Assembly (NCBI GenBank): GCA_016630955.3
Contig: CM049998.1
Coordinates: 186,001 to 250,000 of the forward strand
Length of the DNA: 64,000 bases
Direction: 5' to 3'
Origin: Didymella arachidicola
Taxonomy: Eukaryota; Ascomycota; Dothideomycetes; Pleosporales; Didymellaceae
The translations under genes were made by a program, and so were the position numbers. This document shows, piece by piece, positions 23,001-36,041 of this stretch. The notes beneath the pieces are model-generated. The model did no database searches and was not told the origin of the DNA. It was given only the letters and a program-made list of their open reading frames with translations. Position 1 is the stretch's first letter. Each line of letters starts with the position of its first letter.

Positions 23001-26000
23001 GCCGAATCTTCCTTGGTCTGTGCCAGGTCGGCGCCTGGGGCTGCTTTGACGAGTTCAACCGTCTTGAGGAGCGCATTCTCTCGGCGGTCTCGCAGCAGAT
23101 CCAGAACATTCAGCTTGGTCTGAAGCAGGGTGCCGAGGATGACAAGGCTCAGATCGAGCTTGTTGGACGCCAGCTCAAGGTCAACGCCAATACGGGCATC
23201 TTCATCACCATGAATCCTGGATACGCTGGTCGATCCAACTTGCCTGATAATTTGAAGAAGCTGTTCCGCAGCATCGCTATGTCTAAGCCTGACAAGGAGC
23301 TCATTGCTGAAGTCATGCTCTACTCTCAGGGTTTCTCGCAAGCCAAGGATCTCTCCAAGCAAGTTGTCCCCTTCTTTGATAGCTGTGCTTCTAGCCTGTC
23401 TAAGCAAGCGCATTACGACTTCGGTCTGCGTGCGCTGAAAAGTGTTCTTGTCAGCTCTGGTGGGCTGAAGCGAGCTCGCATCGCTATTGTCGACGTGGAA
23501 GAGACCGACGAAGCGGTCATGGAGCCCCAGATCATCGTTCAGAGTCTACGAGAGACCATCGCTCCCAAGCTGATCCGCTCTGATGTTGAGATTATGCGTA
23601 GCATCGAGGAGGAGGCGTTCCCTGGAGTGCAGTACATCCCTGCTCCTCTTGACAAGCTCACTGCGGCCATCCGTAAGCAGGCAGCCAGCTCGAAGCTGAT
23701 CGTGAGTGAGGCTTGGATGACGAAGATTCTGCAGCTTTACCAGATCCAGAATCTCCACCATGGTGTCATGATGGTAGGGTCGTCAGGTTCAGGCAAATCA
23801 GCGGCTTGGAGAACACTTCTGCGTGCGCTTCAAGATGCCGACGGTGTCGAGGGCGTCTGCCATGTGATCGATCCCAAGGTCATGTCCAAGGAGCAGCTCT
23901 ATGGTGTTCTCGACAACACGACTCGCGAGTGGACCGACGGTCTCTTCACCGGCATCCTCCGCAAGATTGTCGATAATCTGCGTGGCGAAGACAGCAAGCG
24001 GCATTGGATCGTATTCGATGGTGATGTCGACCCCGAGTGGGTTGAGAACCTGAACTCTGTTCTCGACGACAACAAGCTCCTCACCTTACCTAACGGTGAA
24101 CGTCTCAATCTTCCCTCGAACGTGCGTATCATGTTCGAGGTCGAAACGCTCAAGTACGCCACTCTGGCTACCGTCTCTCGTTGCGGTATGGTTTGGTTTA
24201 GTGACGACACTGTTAACGTTGATATGATGGTCGAGAACTACATTCAGAACCTCAAGACCTTGGCTTTCGAAGACATTGAGGACGACACTGTTGCACCTGG
24301 ACAGATGTCGCAGCAAACACTTGCGACCCAGGCTCTCATTGCGGACTATCTGAAGATCAAACTCACCCAGGACCGCTTCATCGAGAAGGCTCTTAGCATG
24401 GCTCGCAAGTTCAATCACATCATGGAGTACACAGACATCCGCGCTCTTAACACGCTGTTCTCACTTCTCAACAAAGCTTGTCGCAACGTCCTCGAGTACA
24501 ACGTACAGCATCAGGACTTCCCCCTCGAGGACGACCGGATGGAGGCTTACCTCTCCAAGAAGCTGCTTGTTGCGATTGTGTGGGCGCTCACCGGAGACTG
24601 CCCATTGTCTGATCGCAAGCAGTTTGGTGACCTGGTGGCAGGCATGACTGATGTGCAGCTACCGCCTCTCAACGAGTCGAACTCCTTGATCGACTACGAT
24701 GCTAAGCCAGAGAAGCCTGATTGGGACATGTGGCAGGATCAGGTCCCTAACATGGAAGTCAATACCCACTCCATTGTACAGACCGACGTCGTCATCCCTA
24801 CGCTTGACACAGTCCGTCACGAGGATGTTCTGTACTCGTGGCTCGCCGAGCACAAACCACTCCTGCTTTGTGGTCCACCAGGTTCTGGAAAAACTATGAC
24901 GCTCTTCGCTGCTCTCAAGAAGTTGTCCCACATGCAAGTTGTCGACCTCAACTTCTCCAGTGCAACAACTCCGGAGCTGCTCATCAAGACGTTCGAGCAG
25001 CACTGCGAGTACAAGAAGACAGTGAACGGTGTTCAGCTCACCCCAACCCAGATCGGCCGTTGGATCGTCATCTTCTGCGATGAGATTAATTTGCCTGCAC
25101 CGGACAAGTACGGCACTCAGCGCGCGATCTCCTTCCTCCGTCAGCTCGTGGAACATAACGGATTCTGGAGGACCTCAGATAAGACTTGGGTTACGCTTGA
25201 TCGTATCCAGTTTGTGGGTGCTTGCAATCCTCCCACGGATGCAGGTCGTACACCCATGGGCCTGCGTTTCTTGCGCCACGCGCCGTTGGTTATGGTTGAC
25301 TATCCTGGCGAGCAGTCCCTTCTGCAAATCTATGGAACATTCACGAGCGCTGTGCTGAAGATCATCCCCACGTTGCGCGGTTACTCTGATGCGCTCACCC
25401 GAGCTATGGTCCAGCTGTACCTCGAGTCGCAGAAAAGGTTCACTCCGGACATCCAGCCGCACTACATTTACTCGCCCCGTGAGCTTACGCGCTGGGTTCG
25501 TGGTATCTACGAAGCTTTGCGACCGCTTGAAACTTTGCCTGTCGAGGGTCTTGTCAGGATTTGGGCGCATGAAGCGCTTCGACTATTCCAAGATCGTCTC
25601 ATTGCAGACGATGAGCGAGCTTGGACTGAGGAATGTGTCCACCGCGTCGCACTGGAGCACTTCCCTACTATCGACGAAGACAAAGCCCTCGGAGGACCTA
25701 TCTTGTTCTCGAACTGGCTGTCTAAGAACTACGTGCCAGTTGAGCGTGACCAGCTCCGAGAATTCGTCAAGGCTCGTCTTCGCACCTTCTGTGAAGAAGA
25801 GGTCGACGTTCCGCTCATTCTCTTCAACGATGTTCTCGAGCACGTCCTCCGCATTGATCGGGTGTTCCGCCAACCTCAGGGTCATCTAATCTTGATCGGT
25901 GTCAGTGGCTCTGGCAAGACTACGCTATCGCGCTTCGTTGCTTGGATGAATGGACTTAAGGTGTACCAAATCAAGGTCCATGGCAAGTACACCAGTGATG

Positions 26001-29000
26001 ACTTCGATGAGGATCTTCGTAATGTTCTTCGCCTGTGTGGTTGCAAGAATCAGAAGATTTGCTTCATTCTCGACGAAGCCAACGTTCTCGATTCGGGTTT
26101 CCTGGAGCGTATGAACACGCTTCTCGCTAACGCTCAAGTGCCTGGTCTCTTCGAGGGTGACGAGTACACCGCTCTCATGACGTCTATCAAGGAGGCGGCT
26201 CAGCGACAGGGCGTGGTTCTCGACTCCCAAGACGAGCTCTACAAGTGGTTCACGGACCAGATCGTCAAGAATCTCCACGTCGTCTTCACGATGAACCCTC
26301 CCGAAGAAGGTCTTTCTTCGAAGGCTGCCACTAGTCCCGCCTTGTTCAACCGTTGTGTACTGAACTGGTTCGGCGACTGGTCAGACCAGGCTTTGTTCCA
26401 AGTTGGCTCCGAGCTCACCCATTCTGTCGACTTGGATCGGTCGAACTACGTGGCGCCGGATAGCATCCCGGTTGCTTACAGCGGACTCAACCTCCCGCCG
26501 TCTCATCGAGAGAGCGTCGTCAACGCCATGGTCGCTGTCCACCACTCGCTACGGAGTAAGAACGAGAAGCTTCAGAAGACTCAGAACCGCAAGATGTACC
26601 TTACGCCTCGCCACTTCTTGGACTTTGTTGGGCAATACGTTAAACTGTACAATGAAAAGCGAGACGATCTCGAAGAGCAACAACGACATCTCAACGTCGG
26701 TCTTGAGAAGCTCACTGAGACGTTCGATAAGGTCGCGATATTGCGTAAGAGTCTCGCGGAGAAGAAGATCCAGCTCGAGCAGAAGAGCGAAGAAGCATCC
26801 CAGAAGCTGCAGCAGATGGTAGCGGATCAACGCGAGGCCGAAGACAAGAAGAAGGACGCCAAACAGATGGAGGTTCAACTCGAGGAAGAACGCCAATTCA
26901 TCGAAGCGCGCAAATTTGAGGCTAATAAGGACTTGGCTGCGGCCGAACCTGCTGTTATCGAAGCGCAGAAGAGTGTATCGAACATCAAGCGACAGCATCT
27001 GACGGAGGTCAGATCTATGGGTAACCCACCTGCTGGTGTCAAGCTTGCCTTGGAAGCTGTGTGCACGATTCTTGGAGAGAAACCAGCCAGCTGGAAGGAC
27101 ATCCAAGGTATCGTCAGGCGCGATGACTTCATCGCCAGGATCGTGGCCTTTGACAATGAAACACAAATGACAGAAAGACTCAGCGCTAGGATGACCAGGG
27201 AGTACCTGAGCAAGGAGGACTTCACCTTTGAGAAGGTCAATCGCGCATCGAAGGCATGCGGTCCCCTGGTACAGTGGACAACAGCGCAAGTTCATTATGC
27301 TCAGATTCTCGCTCGAGTCGAGCCTCTCCGCAACGAGGTTGCTGAGCTCGAACACAAGCTGGAAGCGACTGAACAGGGAGCTTACGACACGCAAATCCTG
27401 ATTGAGAAGCTGGACAAGAACATTGCTCGCCTTGAGCAAGATTACGCTGTACTGATTCAAGACACTACATCGATCAGGAAAGAGATGTCCGATGTCGAGT
27501 TCAAGGTCAATCGCAGCATGCGTCTCCTCGATAGCTTGTCTTCCGAACAAACTCGCTGGAATGAGAGCAGCAAATCTTTCGACTCACAGATCGATACCAT
27601 TGTCGGAGATGTTCTGGTGGCCGCTGCATTTATAGCGTACGCAGGCTACTACGACCAACAGTACAGAAAGGCTTTGACAGAAGACTGGTACGATCAGCTG
27701 AAGAATTCGGGCATCAGTTTCAAGACACCCAACCCGATCACCGAATATCTCTCGACTGCCGACGATCGACTGACGTGGCAGCAAAACGGCCTGCCCGTGG
27801 ACGACCTGTGTACTGAGAACGCTATCGTGCTGCAGCGCTTTAATCGCTATCCTTTGATTATCGATCCGTCTGGACGGACTACGGAATTCCTGCAGAACGA
27901 ATGCAAGGGCCGCCCCCTTACAGTCACAAGCTTCCTCGACGACTCATTCGTGAAGCAGCTGGAGAGCTCACTACGCTTTGGTAACCCCATTCTCATTCAG
28001 GATGCCGAGTACTTGGATCCCATCCTGAACCATGTCCTCAACAAGGAGTACCAAAAGACTGGAGGTCGTGTTCTCATCCCTCTTGGTAAGCAAGAGATCG
28101 ATTTCTCGCCCACGTTCCGCTTGTACCTTTCGACGCGCGATCCTTCTGCCAACTTCGCGCCGGATATCTGCAGTCGAACTACATTCGTCAACTTCACGGT
28201 CACGCAGAGCAGCTTGCAAACCCAGACTCTCAATGAGGTCCTCAAGTCCGAGCGACCCGATGTGGATGAGCGACGTTCCAACCTCATCAAGATGCAGGGC
28301 GAGTTCGCTGTCCATCTCCGCCAGCTCGAGAAGCGACTTCTGCAAGCCCTCAATGAGTCTCGCGGCAACATTCTCGATGACGACCGTGTCATCGAAACTC
28401 TTGAGACGCTCAAGAAGGAGGCTAAGGAGATCTCTGATAAGGTGTCCGAGACAGCTGGCGTCATGACAGAAGTCGAGAATATCACCAAGGAGTACACCGT
28501 TGTCGCTCGTTCTTGCTCGGCTATCTTTGCTGTCCTGGAGCAACTGCATCACCTCAACCACTTCTACCAATTCTCCTTGCAGTACTTTACCCAGATTTTC
28601 GAAGCCGTGCTTCGCAAAGTGCGGAATGGTTCTGAGACCAATCACGCCGCTCGCATTGACCAGATCATTGCTGAGCTGTTTGTCGACGCCTACCGCCGGA
28701 CTTCTCTGTCCTTGCTGCAGAAGGATCGCGTTACCTTTGCCATGCTTCTCGTACAGGCTGCACCTTACAAGATGGACAAGACGCTCATCGACAGGATTCT
28801 CGACACTGATGTTGAAGCGGTTGACATTTCCACTCAACCCGAGCGCAAAGAGGAGGCACTGCAACGTACCGGCAAGATGTCGATCTTCAGAGATGAGCTG
28901 GAGAAGGTCACAGACGAGGCCTGGGATGCTTTCCTGACCGAAGAGCTGGCTGAGCGCCACGTGCCACAAGCATGGCCCGAGAACCTCAACAAGTTCGACA

Positions 29001-30170
29001 AGCAGCTGCGAGCTCTGATTTTGGTCAAGTTGTTCCGCGTCGATCGCTTCGTGCCTGCTGTCGAACGCTTTGTTACGGAAGTGTTTGGCAAGGGCATCCT
29101 GGACGCTACTGGTGATCTCGGCGACATCGTTAAGCAAGTCAACGCCATTACACCGGTTGCGCTCAGCTCTAGCCCTGGATTCGACGCCAGCTACAAGGTT
29201 GACAATCTCGTCGAAAGGGAACGCGTGTCGTGTGCGAATATCGCTATGGGCTCCAATGAAGGTGCCACGACTGCGGATAAGGCCATTGCAAATGCCGCCA
29301 CCACGGGCAGTTGGGTGCTTGTCAAGAACGTTCACCTTGCCCCTCAGTGGCTGCAGTCTCTTGAAAAGAGGCTGGAAGCACTCAAGCCCAACCCCGACTT
29401 CCGTCTCTTCTTGTCGATGGAGTCCAGTCCGAAGATCCCTGTCAACCTACTGCGAGCGTCTCGTGTCTTGTCTTACGAGCAGCCTGCTGGTATCCGCGCC
29501 AATATGAAGGACTCGCTTTCCTCCTTGGCAGAGAAGGCCGTCAAGCCACCGGTCGAGAAAGCGCGCGTCTACCTCATCTTGTCATTCTTGCACGCTGTGG
29601 TTCAAGAGCGTCTTCGCTACGCCCCTACTCTTGGCTGGAAGGGCTTCTGGGAGTTCAACGACAGCGACGTAAGTTAACCTAGCCGTCACATCCTGATCAA
29701 ATGCTAACATGGCACAGTACGAATGCTGCAGCTTTGTCGTCGATACATGGATCGACGCCGTCGCCCAAGGTCGCTCCAACATCGCCCCCGCCAAGATCCC
29801 ATGGGAGATGATCACCACCCTCATCACCGAGATGTACGGCGGCAAAATTGACAACGAAGCCGACTGGCGCATCCTTGCATCCATCGTGCAGGAGTGCATG
29901 ACGCCCACCGCTTTCGAAGACAACTTCAAGATCGTCAAGGACACAGAGCACAGCGCGGGTCTCGAACTCCCCAGCTCCACCGGCTGGAAAGACTTCATGC
30001 AGTGGGTCAACGATCTGCCCGAGCGCGAACCCCCTACGTACCTCGGTTTGCCCGCCAACGCAGAGAAGTTGCTACTGGTTGGCCAGGCGAAGGAGATGGT
30101 TGGGAATTTGAAGAGGGTGGTGGAGATGCTGGATGAGGGGGAGCAGATTATGGCTGAGGCTGAGTCGTAG
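17062..30170 (+). CDS. DYN1: Cytoplasmic dynein heavy chain
   Basis: Three exons, 17062..17353, 17403..29668 and 29718..30170 (both introns 49 bp), 4,336 residues, the normal length. The tail spans about the first 1,400 residues. The AAA ring follows with P-loops GPAGTGKT (AAA1, about 1928), GSSGSGKS (AAA2, about 2223), GPPGSGKT (AAA3, about 2588) and GVSGSGKT (AAA4, about 2930). The AAA1 Walker B region CFDEFNRL is present. The stalk coiled coil and microtubule-binding tip lie at about 3180-3480 (nucleotides 26640-27560). The protein is the minus-end-directed motor for nuclear positioning and early endosome transport (nudA in Aspergillus, ro-1 in Neurospora). The start ATG at 17062 follows CTCACC, and exon 1 joins in frame through [15 protein letters not shown]. 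No lesion was seen over 13 kb. Confidence 0.98.
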
Positions 30171-31256
30171 ACAGTGCTTGTGTGTACCGTACTGGAATGG
30201 TTAGCGTGGATTGGGGACGGTGTTGGGGCGCGAGCATGCAAATGGTGGGTAGATGGGTTTCGTGGTTCGGATATACCCAGATACCCCTCTCCTTTGTTTG
30301 CAGGACCAATTTATATTAGCTCTTGTAATGCGATAGTTTCCATGACTGACGAACGTGCTATTTCATCCGAAATCTGAACTAACTAATGAGTCGAAGCATG
30401 TACAGGCGCACATCGTGTGACCATTGCAGGATCATCAATGGCCGCGGCGTCGCTACTCATGATTTGACTTCGATTCGCCAAGCGCGTCTTCGCGGCTGAG
30501 TCTACCTACCAGGTATTCAGATGCCGGAGGGTGTTTTTCAGGCCAGTCCTGAGCCACTGAACCCATGAAGCCCAGCCCATACGGATAGACGCGCGGAATG
30601 TGTTTAGTCGAGCTACGAAGAAGGTGAAGTAGCCTGGCAGCAGGCTATGAACGCGATCCGTCCCTTGACTACCTCGCAGCTAATAGTCCCCCGCGTCTAC
30701 TTCCCTTTAACTCAATCGTCCACTAGATGGGGTCGCCTCGACGCAGACGTGACTCTCGATGCTGCGGCAGGAAACGTGGTATCGGATGTTCTGAGGCAGA
30801 GGGAGGAGGTGTTTAGAATTGTTAATGAGTGTGCGGAAGGTAAGTTTGGGGGGGGGGGGGGTTAGACAAGGGGGCTGGTGGGGAAGAGGGGGTGTGAGCA
30901 GGAATTGCGTAGAGGCGATGAGAGGGAAAGGGTGGGGGGATGAAGGATGAGCGGGGAAGTGAGTTGCGATAATGGGGAGTTGGGGAGTTGTGCTCGTGGG
31001 GTAAGGCCCGGATAGGGGTAGTGAGCTGGGGGAGTGGAGGGGAAGCCTGAAGGTAGTCATCGCGTTGTTGTGCCTGACAGAAAATGGTCAATGATACAGC
31101 ATGCTCGTGAGTATCACACATTTTGATTTCCTGAGTTCTCCAGACGCGCAAGTGGGACTCTTCATCGTGAATGCGCTCTTGGCGAGCTACTGTCAGTCTA
31201 GATGCCTTCAGTACCACTCGGACCTCTCGCTATCGCCGACCACACAAACCGCCATA
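30171..31256. other. Intergenic between dynein and BTB gene, with G14 run
   Basis: About 1.1 kb with no gene I recognise. A run of 14 G at 30848..30861 is followed by a very purine-rich stretch to about 31060. A 72-codon frame at 30647..30865 ends in the G run and is not convincing. Confidence 0.4.
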
Positions 31257-32060
31257 ATGGCGACGAATAGCAGTACCTCCCTCGAATCTGACTTTGAACG
31301 TCTCTTGTTATCAAGCCCACCGGCCACCCGCATGTCATGGAGAGACAAGATGGCTCTCAAGGAAGCCCCCATAGACGTCGAGCCTGAGCGCCCTAACGTC
31401 ATCACTCTCGAAATCGCAGGCACACTTTTCAAAGTATCCACCGATACCCTGACAGCCAACTCTGGATTCTTCCAGCTCCACCTTTCGCCCCAATACAATT
31501 GGGTTCCGCAGCGAGACGGCACGTACTTCCTCGACGCAGACCCCATACTCTTCAATTATCTCCTCAACTTCATGCGCCGACCAACCGTCTTCCCGCTGTT
31601 TTACTCTAGAGCACACGGCTTCGACTATAACCTATACAACCGGCTTGAAGTAGAGGCAAAGTACTTCCAGATCGACGCGTTGTACAAGTGGATCTCAGAG
31701 AAGAACTACCTCAACGCTTTTCGAGTACACACACACAGCAGCGTCGCTCGGGACTTGGCCGGCATCGACGAAGGAGGATTCGTGAGCGACGTGAGCGAGG
31801 AGCGGCATGTGGTGAGTTTGGCAAGTGTCCGATTACTTCAGAGCTCTGCTAACATACGTCGGCGGTAGATAAAGGGCTCTAGGCATGTCTATGTGTGCCC
31901 TCGACAAATTGTGGTTCACAAGAAACCAGCCGATTGCGGCAAAGCCTGTGCATCTGCTCGCGGTGGTGAGCCATACATGTACGATGAGGAGCCGTACATT
32001 CACATTGTGAGCGTGAAGACCGATTTCATCTTCGACGATAAGGTGTGCAAGCCAGAGTGA
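31257..32060 (+). CDS. BTB/T1-domain protein (KCTD-like)
   Basis: Two exons, 31257..31811 and 31869..32060 (intron 57 bp, phase 0), 248 residues. After about 45 disordered residues comes a potassium-channel-tetramerisation-type BTB fold: VITLEIAGTLFKVSTDTL, then WVPQRDGTYFLDADPILFNY and LLNFMRRPTVFP, matching the FxDRDPxxFxxILxYLR pattern. A helical YNRLEVEAKYFQIDALYKWI closes the domain. The second exon adds a Cys-containing segment (VCPRQIVVHKKPADCGKACAS) and EEPYIHIVSVKTDFIFDDKVC, probably a small C-terminal domain. Such proteins form oligomers and often act as adaptors, for example for cullin ligases; the partner is unknown. Confidence 0.88.
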
Positions 32061-32162
32061 AGGACAGATGCTGCTCGGCAGAGGGTTTGCTGTATGTTAC
32101 TCTGAAGGAGGGACAACTCGTGGTATTGAGAAGTGGTATATCGCGCGAAAGGATTGAGACAG

Positions 32163-33379
32163 TCAATTCTCCGACACCAACAGGTCCTCCATTCTTGCTG
32201 CGAACGTGGCGTTGTTGGCTTTGAGGTCAATTGATCGCTGGAGCCTTGACCGGGAACTGTGGTCCCAAACCGCCGTTCCGTTCTTAGAGAACGTGATTTC
32301 GCCTCGGTTTCTTGCAACTCGATAGATGTCATCAAGTCCACGTACCGCATAATAGATCGCCGTTGCTGCACGTGGCGGGTTGGTCAGCACGGCACATGCA
32401 AATGGATAATCATAAAATCCTGAACTTACAGTCCCAAGTCTGGTGTACGTTACCGACCCCAATGCTGGTCGCAGCCGCATATGCTACCGGGCGTGTTGTT
32501 ACATCAAGCTCGGTCGTCAGCCGTGACCCAAAGTATACTATGCTACCAATCGAATCCGGGACGTATGTGATGCGTCCGGGCCAGTTTGTGAGCACATATT
32601 GCGCGTACTTGGGATCGTTGCCCTCGAAGTTGAACGAAGTGCCATCCGGATTGCCTTGTACAATATGCTCCACGACTTTCTTCTCTATCAACTCGGGTCC
32701 TGACAGTGGGGAGATGCCATCAGGTCGCGAGTGCAGCAGATGATAGAGATTGTTGTGGAAGCCGATGTTGGCTATCGTGACACTGTTGTCAGGACTAGAC
32801 GCAAGCAGACGGCGGTAGAGCAGGACAGGGTCTGTAGTATTACTTCCATCGCTAATGTCCTGCGGGAATTCGCTTGCCAGACCAGTCACATACTCGTTCT
32901 CTTGCGGAAACGTGGGGTTTCGGGTCTGTAGCATCCAGGTGAGCAGGAAGGCACGTAGTCTCGGGAAAGCGTGCGACATACAGTGTTATCGACTGGCTTC
33001 TGTATCGCAATCGGTATTCTACCGTGACCGTAGTAAGTATTGATTGCGTCTATCGCAGGCGGTACATATCTACTGAATACACCTGCAACTGTATGTCAGA
33101 GGCCGGCGCTCTAATGATGGGTGTTGACCTACTTGACACGACACCTACGACCTTTGCCTCACCCCGTTTCTGGAAGACATTTGCAAGCCCAATAGCAACT
33201 GGGTCATCAATCTTGAGATGGTCGCAATATCAGCAAGTGTCAAATGTCTTGCGTGATAGGCTTACAAAGTCGAGTAGATCGGTATCGATGATGATGCGCT
33301 TCGGTCCATGTTGCCTGTAACCTCCTGTCGGTAGCGCAATCGCGCTTCCCGCAAGCACGGCTACCAATACGTGGAGCAT
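32163..33379 (-). CDS. Secreted inosine-uridine-type nucleoside hydrolase
   Basis: Five exons: 33379..33266, 33211..33133, 33082..32982, 32925..32430 and 32365..32163 (introns 54, 50, 56 and 64 bp), 330 residues. A signal peptide is clear (MLHVLVAVLAGSAIALPTGG). The calcium-binding aspartate cluster IIIDTDLLDF...DDP is rebuilt across intron 1. The central part has SVTIANIGFHNNLYHLL and the C-terminal catalytic part STAIYYAVRGLDDIY. The family cleaves the N-glycosidic bond of ribonucleosides. Secretion suggests scavenging of external nucleosides. The His usually found in the FHDP/DPxA-type motif of protozoan enzymes is not obvious, so substrate choice is open. Divergent from the SGNH-like gene. 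Confidence 0.88.
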
Positions 33380-33921
33380 GTCAGTCTCAAAACGGCCGCC
33401 AGTCACTTGATTCCACCGAGTACACCACGGCTTTACTTATGTATGCCACGAGCATCCTCGCGAGAACTGTGTTTAACAGCACCAAGACACTGCGGAAGGC
33501 TGTCATGACGGGCTACTGCCGATTGTACGTGCTAGCAGTGGGGAACCCTGGTCGCACAGCGATAAACCCCACCTTTGCGGCTCATAGTTTCGGGGAGATC
33601 TTGTTCACACCTTCTCTCGCACGACATGAAATGGATACCGTGAAGACGATATGTTCGGGGGCATGAGAACACAAGAGCAGTGCACGCGCAAGGCTAACGC
33701 AGGTAGGTGACGTCAGCCTGGCCGGATGAAGCTCCGCTACCTTCGACCTAATTATGGGGTCAAACACTCAGCGAAACGTATCTTTTACACGACATGTAAG
33801 CAGCCGATGAAGGTTCCAGCGGTCGTATTTTGCCTTCATCCACATCCATCGACAACGTGTTCTCCTTTTGACCTCGAACGCCCTGATCACCTACTCTTGA
33901 GCCTGTGACCCCAGCCCGAAC
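33380..33921. promoter_or_regulatory. Divergent promoter region, nucleoside hydrolase / SGNH-like gene
   Basis: About 540 bases between two divergent starts, with no other gene recognised. Confidence 0.35.
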
Positions 33922-34842
33922 ATGACAGCGAATCTAGACAAAATAAATCGCTCAAGATTCTACTTCGAATGGAAAGGCCATCAAATACAGGATCTCGTAT
34001 CTTTCCATTCCATTACCACTGCACAGAAGCCAGACAAACCCATCGTGTACCTTGCAGGCGACTCCTCACTTGACAACAAGTACTGGGTGAGCAATGATCT
34101 GGATCTGGATATCGAAGTCCCAGACATATACCACCATACACTAGACAAAGCGACGCCTAAGCCGGATGTTGCTTTCTGGATGAATCACTTCCTCGGCGAC
34201 CGCGCAACATGCATTAATACTGCAGTCGAAGAGTCCATGCTGCGACAACGAGACGAAGACCTACTCGCACATGACAAGTTCATTCGTGACAACATTCGCT
34301 CGCAGGATGTGCTGATAGTCAGCGTGGGCGCGAATGACATCGCCCTCAGGCCACTGCCGTGCACAATTCGACACATGCTCCAGCTTGCTTGGGCGACTCC
34401 TCGATCCTCGATCGAGAAGGGCACGGCATCATCGCTCAAATACTTCGACTACATGTTCTGCAATAAGGTGCAGGACTATGTCGATCGGATGACTGCGAAA
34501 ATCCGACCGCGGGCTGTCATTATCTGCATGATCTACTATCCTCTCGAGTCTGGGCTTGGACAGTCGAGCTGGGCCGATACACAGCTCAAGGCTCTAGGAT
34601 ACAACACATGGCCTGGACAGCTTCAAATTGCGATTGCTACACTCTACAAGACGGCAACACAGAAAGTCAAGATTCAAGATACCGAGGTGGTGCCCTGCGC
34701 GTTACATGAGGTCTTGGATGGGAAGACGGCGAAGGACTATTCTGAAAGGGTGGAACCTAACGAGCAGGGTGGAAAGAAGATGGCAAGCAAGTTTGTGGAG
34801 CTACTGGAGACAATCTGGGCGCAGCCTTTGTCCAACAACTAA
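33922..34842 (+). CDS. SGNH-hydrolase-like protein
   Basis: A single exon of 306 residues without signal peptide. Block I is visible as VYLAGDSSLDNKYW (nucleophile Ser in GDSS), and block III as VSVGANDIALRP (GxND). Between them is a run of charged helices. The block V position, normally DxxH, reads DYSERVEPNEQGG and has no His, so the usual Ser-Asp-His triad may be incomplete or the His may come from elsewhere. VIICMIYYPLESG looks like the strand before the last block. Members of the superfamily hydrolyse esters or acyl groups; no substrate is inferred. A cytosolic location is likely. Confidence 0.75.
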   Translation: MTANLDKINRSRFYFEWKGHQIQDLVSFHSITTAQKPDKPIVYLAGDSSLDNKYWVSNDLDLDIEVPDIYHHTLDKATPKPDVAFWMNHFLGDRATCINTAVEESMLRQRDEDLLAHDKFIRDNIRSQDVLIVSVGANDIALRPLPCTIRHMLQLAWATPRSSIEKGTASSLKYFDYMFCNKVQDYVDRMTAKIRPRAVIICMIYYPLESGLGQSSWADTQLKALGYNTWPGQLQIAIATLYKTATQKVKIQDTEVVPCALHEVLDGKTAKDYSERVEPNEQGGKKMASKFVELLETIWAQPLSNN

Positions 34843-34923
34843 GTTGCTAATCGATAACCGTGCGAAGGAATTAACGGTATGATGCAGAATGTTGCCTGGC
34901 TGTTCCAGACTTGCTGCCCGTGA

Positions 34924-35565
34924 TTAACCCAATGACCTCGTGGGTCCCCTCTTTGGCTTCACTTCCGACTCTACGTTCACATCCTGAAGCATGGCGCTGT
35001 AAAGATCCTCATATCTCATCCTCCAGTCCATGGTCTCCTTGCAAGAGGCGCGCAGATCCTGTTCCTGTCTCTCAGCGTGTCTCTTCCAGACTTGTGCCTC
35101 TGTTTGCGCTTGGCGCAACTGCCTCTCGAGGGCCTCAACCTTGGTTTCCTTCTTAGTGTTCGTGAATGACGCCATAGTCGCGGTTTGAAGGGATGGGAAG
35201 TCTTCGCTTCGTGACGCATGGTGAAAGGCACGGTGCGCCTTAACTCGCGCATACCCATCTAGGATCGAGAGAGCGCCGCCGCGTTGTTGTACTATTGGCT
35301 GCACGGTATTCTTGGAAGCGCAGCTATCGCTGGCTTCGGAGATTTTGATGCCGTTGCGATTGAGGCGCCGCTCGAAGTCGTGTTTTGCGGACCAGCCTGG
35401 CAACGTTCTGGCGTAGTGTGTGGGCTCCTGGGCAGCAGGTCGCTGCTCGTTCGATAGAAAATCGAACTTGGTCCAGGCCCATGCTCCATCTGCAGGCTCT
35501 TCGCAAACGTCGAACGTCACTGTGGATCGTTGTGACCTTAGCTCTGGAGTGTTTGTGTCACTCAT
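34924..35565 (-). CDS. Hypothetical protein with C-terminal coiled coil
   Basis: A single exon of 213 residues. The N-terminal 80 residues have the look of a small folded or disordered region (WAWTKFDFLSNEQRP, HYARTLPGWSAKHDFERRL). Residues about 140-195 form a strong heptad pattern (VEALERQLRQAQTEAQVWKR, then ERQEQDLRASCKETMDW). The end is basic (KPKRGPTRSLG). No signal peptide or membrane segment; not recognised. Confidence 0.65.
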   Translation of the reverse strand: MSDTNTPELRSQRSTVTFDVCEEPADGAWAWTKFDFLSNEQRPAAQEPTHYARTLPGWSAKHDFERRLNRNGIKISEASDSCASKNTVQPIVQQRGGALSILDGYARVKAHRAFHHASRSEDFPSLQTATMASFTNTKKETKVEALERQLRQAQTEAQVWKRHAERQEQDLRASCKETMDWRMRYEDLYSAMLQDVNVESEVKPKRGPTRSLG

Positions 35566-36041
35566 GATGGGTGGTTGGTTGTGTTGGAGGTCTCGGGGAG
35601 AGGAAAAGCCTCACGTCTTAGGTGAAGGCATCGCATTAAGAGTGGGGCCATATTTTACAGCTGCTGAAAGCTCACCGAGATTATAGAAAGTGCGTGCGGA
35701 CTCATCGGAAAGGCCAACGAAGGTGAACGCCACTTCCTTTCGGTTGTGCGTGTCATCCACAGCAAGCACTGCACTTCCGCAGCGACTTGTCTAAGTAACG
35801 CGTGTGAAGGAGACAGAGCTATTGCACCCGAACTGACGAAGTTGCATCGTGGTCGCGAATGTAATAAGACCCGAGCGGCATGTCTTCTTTGTTCACCAAT
35901 CCAAGAGTCACCCACTGGCGTCGCTGTTGACATAACATAGCGAAATCTGGGACAATGCAAGGTTTAGATTTAAAGGCCACTCCACAGGATATCAGTATAG
36001 ATAATGTCGCGTACTCTTGATACTTCTCTTATAACAGCTAG
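35566..36041. other. Intergenic, left edge of the transposon-rich part
   Basis: About 475 bases upstream of the coiled-coil gene and of the broken zinc-finger gene. An in-frame stop at 36039-36041 limits the latter. No gene recognised. Confidence 0.35.

Noticed and set aside
26549..29335. Long minus-strand frames (333 and 454 codons) opposite dynein
   Set aside because: Both lie inside the intact dynein frame, are Leu-rich antisense of the coiled-coil stalk and the C-terminal part, and have no family resemblance.
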